Below are positions 41,301-56,300 of a DNA stretch of 64,000 nt, piece after piece. This DNA comes from Liolophura sinensis. Taxonomy: Eukaryota > Mollusca > Polyplacophora > Chitonida > Chitonidae. The stretch is taken from assembly GCF_032854445.1 (NCBI RefSeq), contig NC_088301.1:27452402-27516401 (forward strand). The letters run 5' to 3'. The translations under genes were made by a program, and so were the position numbers. Within the stretch, counting starts at the first letter, position 1; every line of letters begins with the position of its first letter. Under the pieces are notes generated by a model, which had not been told where the DNA came from, did not search any database, and worked only from the letters and a program-made list of their open reading frames with translations.

Positions 41301-44300
41301 GACTGGGTAAACCCTACAGGAGATCTGCCCTGTGTCTGCTAGCTGATTATGGTATAGAAAATACAGCCTGGTAATTAAGTAAACAGGGGGAGACTATCCA
41401 GGCCTGTGTCTTCAACTCCAGATGCCCCCCAGTGTTACACTCTTTAAACTTTTTTTTTTCCCAAGAAACTCTTGGCTAATAGCATTACATACCACATTCT
41501 TATCTGTTTTCAATAAACTTGGTTTAACACCTGTGCCGTGTGCCACTGTGTGTACATCTTATCATCCAGAATTCATTTCAGACATGAAAACAGTATTTGT
41601 AAATTTTACCTTTGAGCTTTCTCTTTGTTTGTGATATAAATTATCCTTTGATGATATGTGTGATAGCAGTCAGCCTGTTGTTGTTAGAAGAGATCCAGTA
41701 GAGTAAAGCTAGTACATTCTTGTTAAAGCCACTTGGTTCGTACGTTCAGAAATAAGCAAACAGATGCTTTCTTGGATACGGTGTTCATTTCGCTAAATCG
41801 TGAAAACAGTAAATCACTTACAATTTCTTGGAATTTTTCACAAACCCACCGCCCTACTGTAGGCTTACTAAGTTGGTGAAACTTTATATGGTTGGAAGAG
41901 TATGCTTTGGAGTAAACTCTCCATGCTTTGGCACTACAGTTTGTACCGCAAGCCAGTCAGATGGTGAAAAGTCAATGAAATTTTCTGTGTATTGTTCCTC
42001 CATTTTTCTTACCCATCTTTCCTTTTTCTTTGATAATTATTGCCATGTGACAGGTACATGTATCTAGGAAAATATCTTGGAGCCAAGTTTTCTCCCCATG
42101 CCCCTAAAATTTCCCTTCTGCCCTCACAAGTATGGAAATTTCCTAAGTGGGGAGCATTATATAATCACTTATAAAATATTTCAGTCATATTGAATAATTC
42201 ATTCTTTCTTGCTCTTTTCCTACAGATAATTCCTTTCTTGGCACTGGGACTTGGGGTGGATGACATGTTCCTTATCGCTCACACATACTCCGAGAACTTC
42301 AGATCCTCCAACATACCACACATGGTAAGAAAAGAACCTCTCTCACATAAATGGTATATGGTACGATTCCAACATGAGAATATAAGCCTGTTTGCTTTTT
42401 ACAGGACTTCCTATACTTGAATCTACAGCAGGCCAACAATTTTGTTATTTTGACTTAAATACCACTGTTGCTTTGAAAACAAGAGACGATGCGAGTTAGT
42501 AGACGCTAAAGCAATGCTGATTATGCTTGTCTGTGGGTATAGGGCAAGTTTAAGGTGAGGAATGCAGTTGGGATAGGGACAGTGGTTTTCATCATGCCGG
42601 CCTGTTAGCATGCCTGTCTGGCAGTAGGAGAGACTACAGCATTAGGCTGGGTTGCTGAGGTATCCTGGCAATGCTGGGAGCTGGTGCATGGGAAAACAGG
42701 GATAGGGTCAGAGCGCAGAGCTAAGCCAAGTGGGATGGTCACTTAAATGACCAGTGAGTGACTGGCTGAGGGACAAGTTTGTCCATCTGGTTTTGTTGTG
42801 GGCATCCTGGGCGGGCCAGGTGGGTGCAGGGTGCCCCTAGAGCATTGCCCCGAGTCATAGGACACTGGGTGCATATCCAGGATATGGTGTCTCCGGGTTG
42901 CCAGTATGGGGGGCCTCAGGGTGATCTCTCCACCCCATTCCCAGCACCTCTGTGTTCCCAGGTATGCCTTTGATGAGGGCCCTCCTTGGCAGAAAGCTGG
43001 AGCCATTTGGTGTGTTTATACCCTGACTATCTCCGCTGTTTATACCCAGAAAGAGAATGCTGGTGGGCGCTGGGGTGGATGCTTTAGGGATGATGCGGAT
43101 TGTTTTGGTGGATGGATGCGGGGGAGTGGGGGGGGGGGGTAATTTTTACAGGGATGATAATCACATACAACAGTATGATTCTTCACAGGAAATACTGATT
43201 TCAGCAGGCTTACTTTTCACTCCAACTTGAAATGAGAAAAGAAATATGAAATAAATGTTATGGTGTCATCTTTCACGGTATAAAGTGCCTCTCATTCAAG
43301 CTGTATGAATGAAGGAAATTCATGGAAATGTTATTGGATTAAGGAAGGTTAATAGTGAAACTTCATTCGTTAATCACCCACAGTTAAGAACTATACAGAT
43401 GTCCATACTCGAGGGAGGTATATTGAACAGCCACATCACCATATACACACAGTAGACTGTGTGTTCAATCTTGTGGGTCTGGGGCACTCAGCAGTACTGG
43501 ACTGGAGCCAGATATGTCACACTCTTACATTCCATACAGTTTCTTGATCTGGTAATTTACTCTGCCCCTCTGATGAACACACAAGACGAAATCTCGCCAC
43601 CAGTTCTCATCAGGAATAGGTTGTAGCATTTTCCAGCCAGGTTTCTTTCTGCATACCGTTTGACGGCTGTTCTAACTCTCTCACTTGCTCTCTCTCTCCC
43701 ACGAACACTAGGTGGTAATTCATCAGAAGCGTGAAATAATCTTAACACCTGTACACATGTATGTGTAAAAAAACACATAGCCTAAACTTGACTTGTATCG
43801 CACTTCTGGATACCTCGTTAAACTATAATAGTGCGATATGGAATGTTGCTCTAATGGTTTCTTGCTCGGCTTACCTTAACCCTTCTAATTATTTTGGGCA
43901 TAAAAAAAATTTTAAAAATTCACATTTTGTCATACATGTTAATGCATTCGTTATAAAATGTTTTTTTTAGATGAACAGTATTGTAGTGTCAAAAGAGAAA
44001 GACAGTTTGACTTTATTGTGTTTGAGATATCTTTTGAACTTCATCGTCTGCTTTTAAAAATTAAGCAAGCAAGCTGCAAATTTTAAAATAAGTTGCTCTA
44101 TAAGACTGAAAGGAGGTAATGTCACATTATTAGCCGATATAAGGCTCATTTTGTGAAGAATCCAGGCTTTATAAGTTTTATTCTAAGGCAATTCGTTATG
44201 GATACCCACTGATCCGTCTTAAGCTCACCTGTTGGCTGATGACAGATTGTTACCCCAGATTAGATTGGTGTCCTCGGTTTTTAGTGAAAATTAGTCATTT

Positions 44301-47300
44301 GAACCAAAGAAATTTATTTCATGTAATATGGTCCAGAAAGTAGTTATTTGTGATGTGTTTAGAAAGTTTAAAGCAGACATGATGTCACTGGATATAAAAT
44401 AACATAGGAGTCACAATGTTCATATTAAGTCTAATTCACAAATAGAATTTAATAAGATATAATTTTATTTCAATTTTCCAATTTGGGTCTTTGACATTTC
44501 TTTATTTTACCCTGTGAGAAAAAAAGACAGTTTTACCACAACATATGGGGCCATGACTTGTCCAGACACCTCTCTCCTTCACCTCAAAACTTCCAGCCTG
44601 CCCACATGGCCCATGCATGTCCGGGCTCTGAGGACCATAGATTTCCTGTTTGCATGATTTTAACAGGCTTTGATGTCAAAGTACCAGAGAGAGAGCCTCT
44701 TCAAACTAGCCCTGTCTCTGCTCTTCTCGCCTGGACCACTTCAGGGTCTACCCCCCACCTAGCCAGATTCCAATTACTTACCGATAAATGTTTAAAAGTG
44801 TGCCTAGTTTGTGTAGAAGTTTGTGTGGATTGGGTGGAGGGGGTGGGAGGGTGGGGGGGGGGTGGTGGTAGTGGCTCGCAGGGTAATGGCAAATAGGCAG
44901 CCTGAACAAGCTGAACGAAGCGCAACGTAATTAAAGGTAGCTTCCAAAGGCTTGAACGACAGAGGCAGTCCTGGCTGCAACGAAGATCACACACAAACAC
45001 ACACACACGCACCCACGAACAAAATAACTGTGTGTGTTCTTGTTTAACTGTAAGATAAATACAGCCACTTCTACCTGGCCAGTTTGCTAGCTGTCTGCTT
45101 AATTAGGAACAGGTGTGCTTTCGTCAAGGTATACTGACACACGGCCATTTATTTTACACATGAAAAGCTCTGTCTAAACAACTTCAATCTCTGTTTGTAT
45201 TATGCTCACAAAGGATTAGGTAAGACTGTACATTTCAATACACCTTTTCATGTGTACTTTGAAATTGTTTACTTCACATCTTGTCTCAGGAGTTGACACT
45301 GCTTTCGTTTTTCCCTCTTTTTTTTTTTATCAAAGAGACATTGTAATGATAATATCTTGCTTTTTTTTCTGTTTCCGTGCAAAAACTTAATTATAGCTTA
45401 AATGAAAATTATAATGTTTGTGGCCAGTACACTGGAAAATCTCCTGTTAAAACAGGAAAATTTGAGACACGTTCATCAAAATAGCTCTTGGCAGTGTAAA
45501 TGATGTTGTTCACAATTCAGTAAACTCCTAATTCTATTTTAGATTAAACTTATTTGTTTGTAGAATTATATCTGTTCCTTTACATTCACTTAGAACTTCA
45601 AGGCATGCATTATTTAATATGTATTCCTTTGTTCAACTCTGTGCTTTGTTGTTTATGCAATGTTTCATCACAGCAAAACTTTGTCAATGTGTTTTTGTAT
45701 TGCATACTGATGTAATAACCCAGGAGTCTCTAACCAATGCGATCGCTATGAGTTCAAGTCCAGCTCATGCTGGCTTCCTCTCCTGCCGTACGTGGGAAGG
45801 TCTTGGAGCAATCTGCAGATGGTCGTGGGTTTCCCGGGGCTCTGCCCGGTTTCCACCCACCATAATACTGACCGCCGTCGTATAAGTGAAATATTCTAGA
45901 GTGCGGCTTAAAACACCAATCAAATAAATGAATAAATAAATATAACATACTGATGCAATTGGTGTATTAAGATTTTATGATATAAAAAAAAATAAGATTG
46001 TAATCCTTTAATTATAAGAATATAAATGTCTGTTTCATACCTCTGTGAAATGGTATTTACTTATTTAATAATAATGTATCTCATCTAAAGTTGAGCTTTT
46101 GTCAAATGACACGTTTTGCTTGATTCAGATTGATTCGTCCACCTTATAGGCCCTCTCAGTAATTTGTATGGTTTAACCATGCATCTATTTAAAAGCCAGT
46201 CAATCGTCAGGACAAGATCATTTTTCCACACAGAAGATAAGTCAGGCCATAATATGAAAATCCTGTGTAATTAAATGTCTTTATGGGTAGCTGCTGTTGT
46301 CGTAAACTTGTATAGTGTTCACAGTTGATTTGACCGTTGTTGTTGTTGTTTCTCAGGACCAGACAGGTGAATGTCTGAAGAGAACGGGAGTTAGTGTTCT
46401 CCTTACATCACTCTCCAACATGTTGGCTTTCTTCACGGCAGCTATTATTCCCATCCCCGCTCTACGGGCATTCTCCCTGCAGGTGAGCTCGTCTTACTCA
46501 AACATGCAATTAAACAACTCTGAGTGAAGGCTATGGTTTCATTCGCCTCCTCTAAGGGATTTGTGGGTTAAAAGATTTACTTTAAATTAACTTTTTTGAG
46601 GATGTGCTAATTTAAAATATGTTTTTCAGAGTGCATTTTGTGCCATTTTTTTGTGTGTGTGTTTGTGTGTATTTTTTGGTGAAATTAAGAGATTATGTTT
46701 TTGTTTTTTTTGGTAGGCGGGGATTCTAGTCCTGTTTAACATGGGCTCTGTGTTGTTGGTGTTTCCCGCTCTTGTCAGCATTGACCTCAAAAGGAGAGAA
46801 GCCCGTAGAGTTGATTTCCTCTGCTGTTTTAGTGGGTAAGTTTGAGTAAACACTTAATTAGATATCCTTTGGCTGCTTTTAATCTCGAATTCTTATTTCA
46901 AAATAAATAGAATGGTCTTTATTCATGTCCCACCATTGTGCATCTTGTACATTTCTACTTTCCAGATCCTGTGTAGAATCACATTAAAATATTTTGAAAA
47001 CAGACTGTATGTTTTGCTGATAAAAGGCTTGAGGTGTTATTGTAACTTTCCGTTGATCATTACATGAATTTTCTCTCTTCAATTTCAGATCCACCACAAC
47101 CAAAGTCATAGACCTTCAACCTCAGGAGAAGCGGCACATTCGTGCTCATGTACCTCCCTCTGGTGGCCAGTCAAGGGAGGGAACTCCACCTCGAGGCTAC
47201 AGTCCTCCACCATCCTACAGTCCTCCTCCTACCTATAGCAGCTCAGTACATGAAACCATTTCCCAGTCTGACGTGGAGGGTGGCCCTGTGGTAACAACAC

Positions 47301-50300
47301 TAGCACCGGCAGGGACGGCTTACTTCACCAGAAATCCCTCCCTGCCTTCAGGTAACAAACCAATGCTAATTTCTGAAACTTACAAATGAAATAATTAGTC
47401 TCTACTTCCCAGGAAGGATTTGAAGGGGTTAACTTTTTTTATAACTAGGAAGGCATTTCAGACTTTCCTGTTTGAGGTATGATACTTTAATGACAGGATT
47501 AAGGAATTGCTAAAGTTTCTAAACAGAGCGAGTGGAATGAAGTTATGAAGCATGTTTTTTTTTGTTTTTGTTTTGTTTTGTCATGTCGTTATTCTTGTTC
47601 TCATGCAGTGTGCCCGTCAACAACGTCATCTCAGCAGTGCCTGGCGCCAGCAGAGAGCGTGACTTGTGGCCAGCGCTGCCTCCAGGTGCAGAAGGAATGC
47701 GCCTCCTGGTCACTCACTGGGCTTGCCACAAACTACTACGCACCGTTCTTACAGAAAACCTACGTCAAGGTAAGACATACAAGTGGGTTGCTTTCGGCCT
47801 TATAAACACTCTTCCCTTTTGTCGAGTTGAACACCCCACTCTGATTAAGATTTCCATTTAATTTTTCCTTGAACCTTTTGTGAACACTTCACTGGTACAA
47901 CTTCACTGAAATATTAAGAGCTAATCATGAAATCTATGAGTCTTGTGTATACTGCTTTTGGTTTTTTAAATTCTGATCGCTTGACTAAACACCAAGTTAA
48001 ACACCTGCCTTGTGAACTCCATTAAACATTTCACTCTACCCCTTCAACCCAGATATTTTACTGAACATGAAATCTACCAATCTTCCTCAGGTGTTTGGGA
48101 TAATTTTCTTCCTGATTCTGCTGGGGACTGGGATATGGGGCACGGCCCAGGTTAAGGATGGACTGGTCCTAACTGACATCGTACCGCGAGACACTATGGA
48201 GTACCAGTTTATTGAGGCTCGATCCAAGTACTTCGGATTTTACAACATTCATCTGGTGACACAGGTGAGAAATAGGATAATGCCACACATTGTAGTTTTT
48301 ACCCTTGGGTCAAAACTTTGTCTATCCGTTAGTTTGTCTTTTACCAAAATATCTTGAGAATCAACTCACTTGTTGTAGATTTGTGGAAGGCAGTTTGATA
48401 TTGTCAATTTTGGATATTGCCATTTGAATGTGAGCATTGTCTTTGTCAGTATTTTAAATGGTCACACACATTTTTATTTCATCTTAATTAAGTACTGTCC
48501 ATTGGACATAATAACCCTTTTTTTTTTCTTTTTTTTTTTTTCACAGGCTGATTTTGATTACCCGAACAATCAGAAATTACTAATGGAATACCATCAAGCC
48601 TTTGAGAAAGTGTCACGGATTATCAAAGAAGATGATGGAACTCTGCCCAGCTTTTGGCTCAGCATGTTCAAACAGTGGCTCTTAGGTGAGGGCATTTAAT
48701 GGTTCCCATCTCCAGTCGTAAAGCTGAATATTTATGGAAAGATATTTTATTTTTTTATTTATTTATTTATTTATTTGATTGGTGTTTTACACTGTACTCA
48801 AGAATATTTCACTTATTTGACAACGGCCAGCATTATAGCGGGTGGAAACCGGGCAGAGCCCAGGGGAAACCCACGGCCATCCGCAGGTTGCTGGCAGACC
48901 TTCCCACGTATGGCCGTATGGAAAGATAGGGATAAGCTTTAATCACTTCATGCACATATAAAGACCACATTTTTGGCAAAAACTTTCCGGAACAGTTTTG
49001 TTGAATACCATTTTTTTTTTAACTTTGTTTACACCAAATCAGTGAATCAGTCACATTTTGTTGTTCTTTTTGTTTGAGCAGATATCCAAGAACACTTTGA
49101 TGCAGATTTTAAGGCTGGCACAATCACTAAAGACGAGTGGTATGGTAATGCCTCGGATGAAGGGATCCTGGCATACAAGCTACTGTTACAGACTGGAGAT
49201 ACAGACAACCCTGTCAATGCAGAACAGGTATGTACTTAATGACCCCCTGCTCTCTGCACTCTGTGACCTCTGTGCACTCAACGACCTTGTGTGCACTTGG
49301 CAAACTTAGTCATTGTTTCCTACCTGCGTAGCTGGAATGATCTTGTCTGGTTATTAGTAATAGCCTTAATGTAATTAACTGATCAACATTCCTCAAACAG
49401 ATACGTGTTGAGGAAGCAGGACCTCCAAATCTGGCATCTTTTGGTGATAGTGTCATGGAAAGGTCACTCGGTGTGCAACTGTAGGCTCCGTTCATGTTGT
49501 TTAAAACTGTATTTTAACGGGAAGAAAATCGGCTTCTGCGTTGGGTTTGGAAAGAATTGGAAAGAGTTGGTGTTTGACTATTACATTTGATTGGTGTTTT
49601 ACGCCACACTCAAGAATATTTCAAAGGAAGTGGTGTTTTAGGCCACACTCAAGAATATTTCAAAGGAAATGGTGTTTTACGCCACACTCAAGAATATTTC
49701 AAAGGAAGTGGTGTTTTACGCCACACTCAAGAATATTTCACTTGTTGTTTTAAGGACAAGTTAATAAAAAACATTGAGTATGTTGCTATATTTTCCTCAA
49801 AGTTTCTTCGAAATATCTGATGTTATATATCTTGCATTTATGTATTGACATTTTGGAAACGTTCTAGCCTCATGATTGCTTTATTGACACTTGCTCAGTT
49901 CCTCCATGCAAGGGTGCATTTAATCAGCCCACCTATAAAACTGACAGCCATTGTGCAGGTGAAAAATTCTTGATTATTTTGTTAATCAATCAATCAGTCT
50001 TCCTTCAGTTTAGACATTTGGTAAGGTTTACATCATCCATTTCAAAAGGGTTGGTGCTCACCAGTCAGCCAGGTGATCAGGCTGTGAAAATCATCAGTGT
50101 TATTTGTCTTTGCCTTTCCAAGGTTACCACAGCAAGGTTGGTTGACGCTGATGGCATTATTCCTCCCAAAGTCTTTTACAACTATCTGTCTGCCTGGGTG
50201 TCCAATGATGTGATGGCTTACCAGGCATCTGCTGCCTCTATACATCCACTTCCAAAACCGTGGTACCATGAACCGAGGGATATACATGACAACAAAAGTA

Positions 50301-53300
50301 AGTACTTACTACACCTATCTCCGCTGACAGCTTCCAGGACTAAAAAACATGACAGGAAGGAACTTTATTATATTTTAACAACTTTATTATATTTTAACAA
50401 CTTTATTTTCATCTTAACTTTATTTTCATTTCAATTTTATTTTTACTTTTTAACAAAACTAAGTCTTTTTTTTTTAATTGCAGTGGCATTTTTCGTGAAA
50501 TAAATTTTTGTTTGGTAATTTAGGGTTTTTAAGTCCTTGGATGAAGTATTCCAGTGCTCTGTTTGTATTGGGTCAGTCGTGTTAGAGGAATGTACGAAGT
50601 AATTAAACTATCAGGGTGGTTGGTGTCTGGGTGGGGAGGAGGTTTAGCCCTGGGGCCATTCTACTACTCACTACTGTCTAGTGGCTGGAGGCTGTTGACC
50701 CAGTCTAGGAGACAGTCTGGACAGCCCTGGCCACAATCCTTTTGTCTGTGGTCAGTTGTTTACATAGCCTGTGGAGTTTGACCAGTGCACTGTGAAGAGG
50801 ATTACACTTTTGTGACATAACTCGGTCAGTGCAGTGCGTAGTACCAAGAAATGTGATCTTGTAGACCTTCAGAGTTGAGGATTTTTATACAAAAGATATA
50901 TGTTCTGTTTAGTTCACCTGAATTTCATGATGGAAAAAAAAAATGATGATAAGAACAGGCATCAGATCCTGAAGTCATTTGCTAAAATTGTAAGTGTATC
51001 ACAAAATTTTGGCCATAACAAAAAAAAAACAAAAAAATACATGTATTTTGTATGTGTGCATTTTTGCACAGTAGAAGTGATATGAAATACATGCATGATG
51101 CCAGTATGCACATTTCCCTCACCTTTATTATTAATTGTTCATTTGTTCTGATTACAGTACCCAAATCTCAGCCAATTACATACGCCCAGATTGCCTTCTA
51201 CCTTAGCAACCTCTCTGATACTGAGGCTGTGATTGACACTATAAAGGTATGTGGTAATTGTATGCAAAAATGTCAGCCAATCAGTAATTGTTTTATTTGA
51301 ACAGATGTTAGCAGAATGTCTATGTTATCCAGTCATCAGAAGACTGGCCTAAATACGAACAGTAGACAGCAAATGAATTGATACTGCAAATCAGCACAGT
51401 ACAGAACAGATGAATTTCTTAGTTTATTTTAACAGCTCAAATCCTGTCAGTATTTATCGTAAATTTTATATACTATACTTTTCATGAGATCTTCAGTTAA
51501 AATGTTCAAGTGTTCATGCGTACATTTTTTTTTTTTTTTTTTACCATCTGCAGGAAATCAGAGAAATATGTGACACATTTACAGAAAAGGGCCTTCCAAA
51601 TTACCCTTCGGGTATTCCCTTCACCTTCTGGGAGCAATATCTCCATCTCCGCTTCTACCTGCTGATGGCGCTGTTGTGTATTTTAGGAGTTACGTTCGTT
51701 GTCATCTGTTTTTGTCTGATGAATCCATGGGCAGCAGCAGTTGTGGTACGTGATCATTTGATTAAATCCTGAGGAAAGTAAACTTTGATTTCATTGGTTG
51801 ATCACAATTTTCAATTGTCCAATCTTATTTCCTAGCTCCCTTTGTAACAGTGTATGCTGTGTGTGATTTTCTTTGATAGGATATGAAAAATTTCATTTGA
51901 GTGTGAAAATGTTGTTGTATTATTGCTGAATTGGTGAAATGTTTTTGAAATATATCGAAGGTTAAAGGTGGGGAAAACCGAAAAAGGACACATAGTTCAG
52001 ATGAAAGAGTGCGAAAAGTTATTTGTAAATGTGGTGTTCAATACTTTTCCGATTTTTCATTAAGGAGAAAAAGATACTTGAAGATAATTTTTGTATGGTG
52101 GGTATTTGGGACCACCTTTTGGTATTTATAATTTTGTTTAATAAAGTCATAAATTAGGATGTAACACAGGTTTAATAAACATTTTTGCACTAGGATTTGT
52201 TCTTTTCACCTAACAAATATATTAAACCTCAGTTTGGATCATATTTATATTTTTAATATGTTCATAAATATTATCATAATTTATGCATATGTTTCGATAT
52301 AAACAACAAAAACTTACATTCAAATAAATTTATCTGACAAGCATCACATCCTTTCTTATCACACTATTATGCAACAGCGATAAATACCAAAAGTTGGTCC
52401 CAAATACCCACCGAAGAAAAATATTTTCAAATACCCTTTTCTCTTGAAAAAAAGAAAAATATCCCCAAAATATTGAAAATGATATTTGCAAATAAGTTTT
52501 GACGCTCTTTCGTCTGATTTTAGCATCATGTTTATGTTTTCTTTTCCTTTAAGGTTTCTTTCACGAAATAAAATACATTTGGCAACAGTTTGTGTTCTAT
52601 ACGGTTCGGCTTTTCTATTCCACAGGTGTTTGTATTATCCATGATGGTGGTGGAGCTCTTCGGTGTCATGGGCATTATTGGAGTTCGTCTTAGTGCTGTG
52701 CCGGCAGTCATACTGATCGTTGCTGTGGGGATAGGGGTGGAATTTACAGTGCATATTTGTGTGGTAAGTATGTTAATGATTTTATTACTACGTTCGTTGT
52801 TTTTGGTCACATTAAATCAAAATTAGATCCAAAAGATGTTAAAATTTTTGGTAATCTTACAACTCTGTTACAGCAGAAAATAACATTCTGAAGAATTACT
52901 CTAAACTTTACTTCAGAATTTAGGTCAGCAGAATTTGACTTTAACTCCTGTCTAATTTACCCCTTTTTTTTTGTTTGTTTTGCAGAGTTTTATGACGTCG
53001 ATCGGGTCTCGGAATCGCCGAATGTCCATGTCTCTCACTCACACATTTTCACCTGTGGTGCACGGAGCAATCTCCACATTTTTGGGGATAATCATGTTGG
53101 TGGGATCAGAATTTGACTTTATTGTCAAGTAAGTTTTTTTTTTTCCTTCCTTCCTGTCCTAATTTAGTGTTCAGTTTCCCTGGTTTGCTAATGTGTGTAC
53201 AGAAACTGTGGTTAGACTCTCTAATATGGTGGGGTTAGGGTTTGAAAATACCTCAACTTCCTGATATATGTAACAACATTGAAAAAAAAAAGCAATTCCA

Positions 53301-56300
53301 CCCAACATTTTTTAACATTTAAGGGTCATGTAGACATTCATACAGAAGGGTCATGTAGACATTCATACAGGAGTCGTTGACCATGAAATGTGTTCTGGGT
53401 CAGTACCAGTAACTGTAGGACCAGTCAGCAAATCAGCGTTCAACGCAAACCACCAAAGAACTCCGAAAGCATGGAAGTAAAAATGGTACGAGTCCTGTAT
53501 AGAGAAGCAGTCAGCAGTTTTCATGGAGGCCAGAAAGATGAAATGTTCTGTTTCAAACTTCTGTATCAGGTTCCAAAAGGAGTGTCACATATCATTTCTC
53601 TAAAAGAGATTTAGTTTGAACTGAGCTTCTTTCTATAAACAGGGGTGAACAGGCTCTGTAACATACTGGTAGCTTAATTGCAGTGTTTAATAGTTCAGGG
53701 GAGTGTATATGTTGGCAGCACAGTGTTGTTTGCTAAACTTTTAAAACAGATGGAAATGTAATCTTATATCTTTATGTGTGGGAGGGAGGATGGTAAGAAA
53801 ATTTCATGGAGTTGGGGGGGGAGCAAAGAGACTATTGTTAAAACTGCTATGTAAAAGAAGAAATATATGTCTTGCATTGCTAATATGGGCTTACATAGGG
53901 CCTGTACATAGTACACCTTATGTTTGGGTATAAGGGATAAGTGTGACTATAAAAAAGCAGTGGGGGTAGGGTGGGGCCCGTCAGAGAGGGTCATTGTCCC
54001 AGGAAATTGTCCCTCAGAGTCGCCCCTCACGCCATTGTTACCGCCTTGATTCCCCTGGCTTTGTTGTCACCTAATACAAAACCACGCCACAAGAGCACGA
54101 TGGCTGCTACTTGTAAAAAAAATAATGCAGGTTATTGTTGGGCTTGTTTTGCCCCCCTTTATTTGATCTCACCCTGAACAAAGACAACCAGCACCCACCA
54201 GAAGCGGGTCAGCCCTTTATCTTTAGGAGAATGGTGGGGGGGGGGGGGGCCCTATGGTGTTGAGGACCACACAGGTAGCTCTTTACAGCTCCTGACGAGG
54301 TTAAGGATCAAAGCCTATGTCATCTGAATCCCACACTGATCATGGGATCCGTATGAATGACATTTTAATTTACCCTAATTCTGACCAATTCATTCTGGAG
54401 CATTGCTTGTAATTCCTATCTGAGCATTGAGCATGCATACTGTATACATTTCTTTAGACCTTATTCTAAGCCATAATTGCTTAACAGCTGTGTCAGTGAA
54501 TGGATACAAGTTTATATTTGAGATTCAATTTGTGGCTGAAAGTAGTGAAAATTCAGATAAAATAAGGTTTATGCTAATTTTGGTGAATTGTGGACAAGTG
54601 CAGCCTATGTGTTGAAGGACGTCGTGGATGTGTTGAAGAACATATTTGTGGTCGAGGATGAATTGATAGTAAAATGTTATCGACCAACAATAGGGATAAA
54701 AGTAGTTAATGCTAGTTCATTTTTCATCCTGACCAATGCGGTCGCTGTGAGTTCAAGTCCAGTTCATGCTGGCTTCCTCTCCGGCCGTACGTGTGAAGGT
54801 CTGCCAGCAACCTGCGGATGGTCGTGGGTTTCCCCCGGGCTCTGCCCGGTTTCCACCCACCATAATGCCCGCCGCCGTCGTATAAGTGAAATATTCTTGA
54901 GTACATCGTAAAACACCAATCAAGTAAATAAATAAATAAATAAATTTTTCATCCTGGGTACCTAAATGTGACCAAAAGGGATTGGAAAGAAACAGCAGAG
55001 TAGCTCTACTCATAATGGCCGAGTGTCATTGTAAATGTACGGAATTTCAGAGGTAGACCCAGTATTTATAGGGTTTCTTTTTTCAATTTAGGTATTTCTT
55101 CAATGTACTCACAGCCCTGGTGATACTGGGGCTTCTCAATGGGCTTCTACTTCTGCCTATTTTACTCTCCATCTTGGGGCCGCAAGGGGAGGTAAGTAAA
55201 TGTGATCACAACCTGCTCTTCCATATTTCCATTTCCCCCTCAGCCCAGTACACCTGTCAACTGACTCACAGGGTTTAGTACACCTGTAGTCACCCTTAAC
55301 CGGTCACTGGATATTTAAAACCTAACAGATGCAATTGAGTGACACTTCAAGTCTCCATACTGAAACTGTATGAATTCACCCGATATACCCACTCCTGTGT
55401 TATGTTATAATGTTACTTCAATAGGCTGCTGAACACAGCAGGTTATAGACTAGGCTGAAGGACCCTTGCTTAAGTCCAGGTTTGCTGAAGTGGAAACGCG
55501 TTAAATGTGACCCAAACAATTCCCTTCCTAAAGCCTAGCAGAGCTGAAGCCTGTCCACACTGAACAGCCACTGGGGCTGGTATGAACAGTGTGGATGGTT
55601 AACCTATGAGTTTTCCCGTCTTGCAGAAAATCTGTGATATTTTGGCTACAATGTGACTTGGTATTTGTGTACATGAGTATGATTCCACAAAAGTGCTTTC
55701 TCATTCTATTAGTTGATGGAATACTAAACCGAACAAGAGCGTCAAGGAAAAAACTAACAATGAAAGAAATCCCAGCTTTTTTGTAACAGGGCTATACACA
55801 GGACATTTCTGTACTACAAGATTTTAAAATATGAACAGTAATGCAAACGTGGAAAACAACATGGAGATTTTAATTTTGAGATTTTTGACTTAGATCTGAA
55901 TTGAAATTAAAAAAACAAAAAAACAGCTTACCAAGATTACTGCATGATACAATTCTTCTCACAGGTACGACCCAAGATTGATGAAGAGCGGATAGCTCCA
56001 CCCACTCCTGAACCCATCCCTCGAGCTGTGGATCGGCCAAGCAGGTCGACAAGTCGCAGGGTGTATCCTAGAATTCCATCAAACATCTCGCTCACGACAA
56101 TAACAGAGGAGCACTCCTCACAGTACTCTTCCCACGAGATCATTGTGCAGCCTGAGGTTGTCGTGGAGACCACCACAGTACCAGGAGGTGTGCAGTATGA
56201 GAGCCGATCCAGCAGTAGAAACGTGAGTGATGGCTCTGGGATATTGATGATTGGCTCTGTATCTGTACTGTTCACAGGGATATTGATGATTGGCAGTTGG

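Noticed and set aside
42743-43142. Overlapping ORFs on both strands in a GC-richer stretch
   Set aside because: Three frames are open over the same bases because of base composition; none resembles a known protein and the region lies within a ptch intron.
45619-45885. ORFs containing [17 protein letters not shown]-like peptide, also at 54588 and 56765
   Set aside because: All are translations of family-A SINE copies; the shared peptide reflects the shared element, not a protein family.
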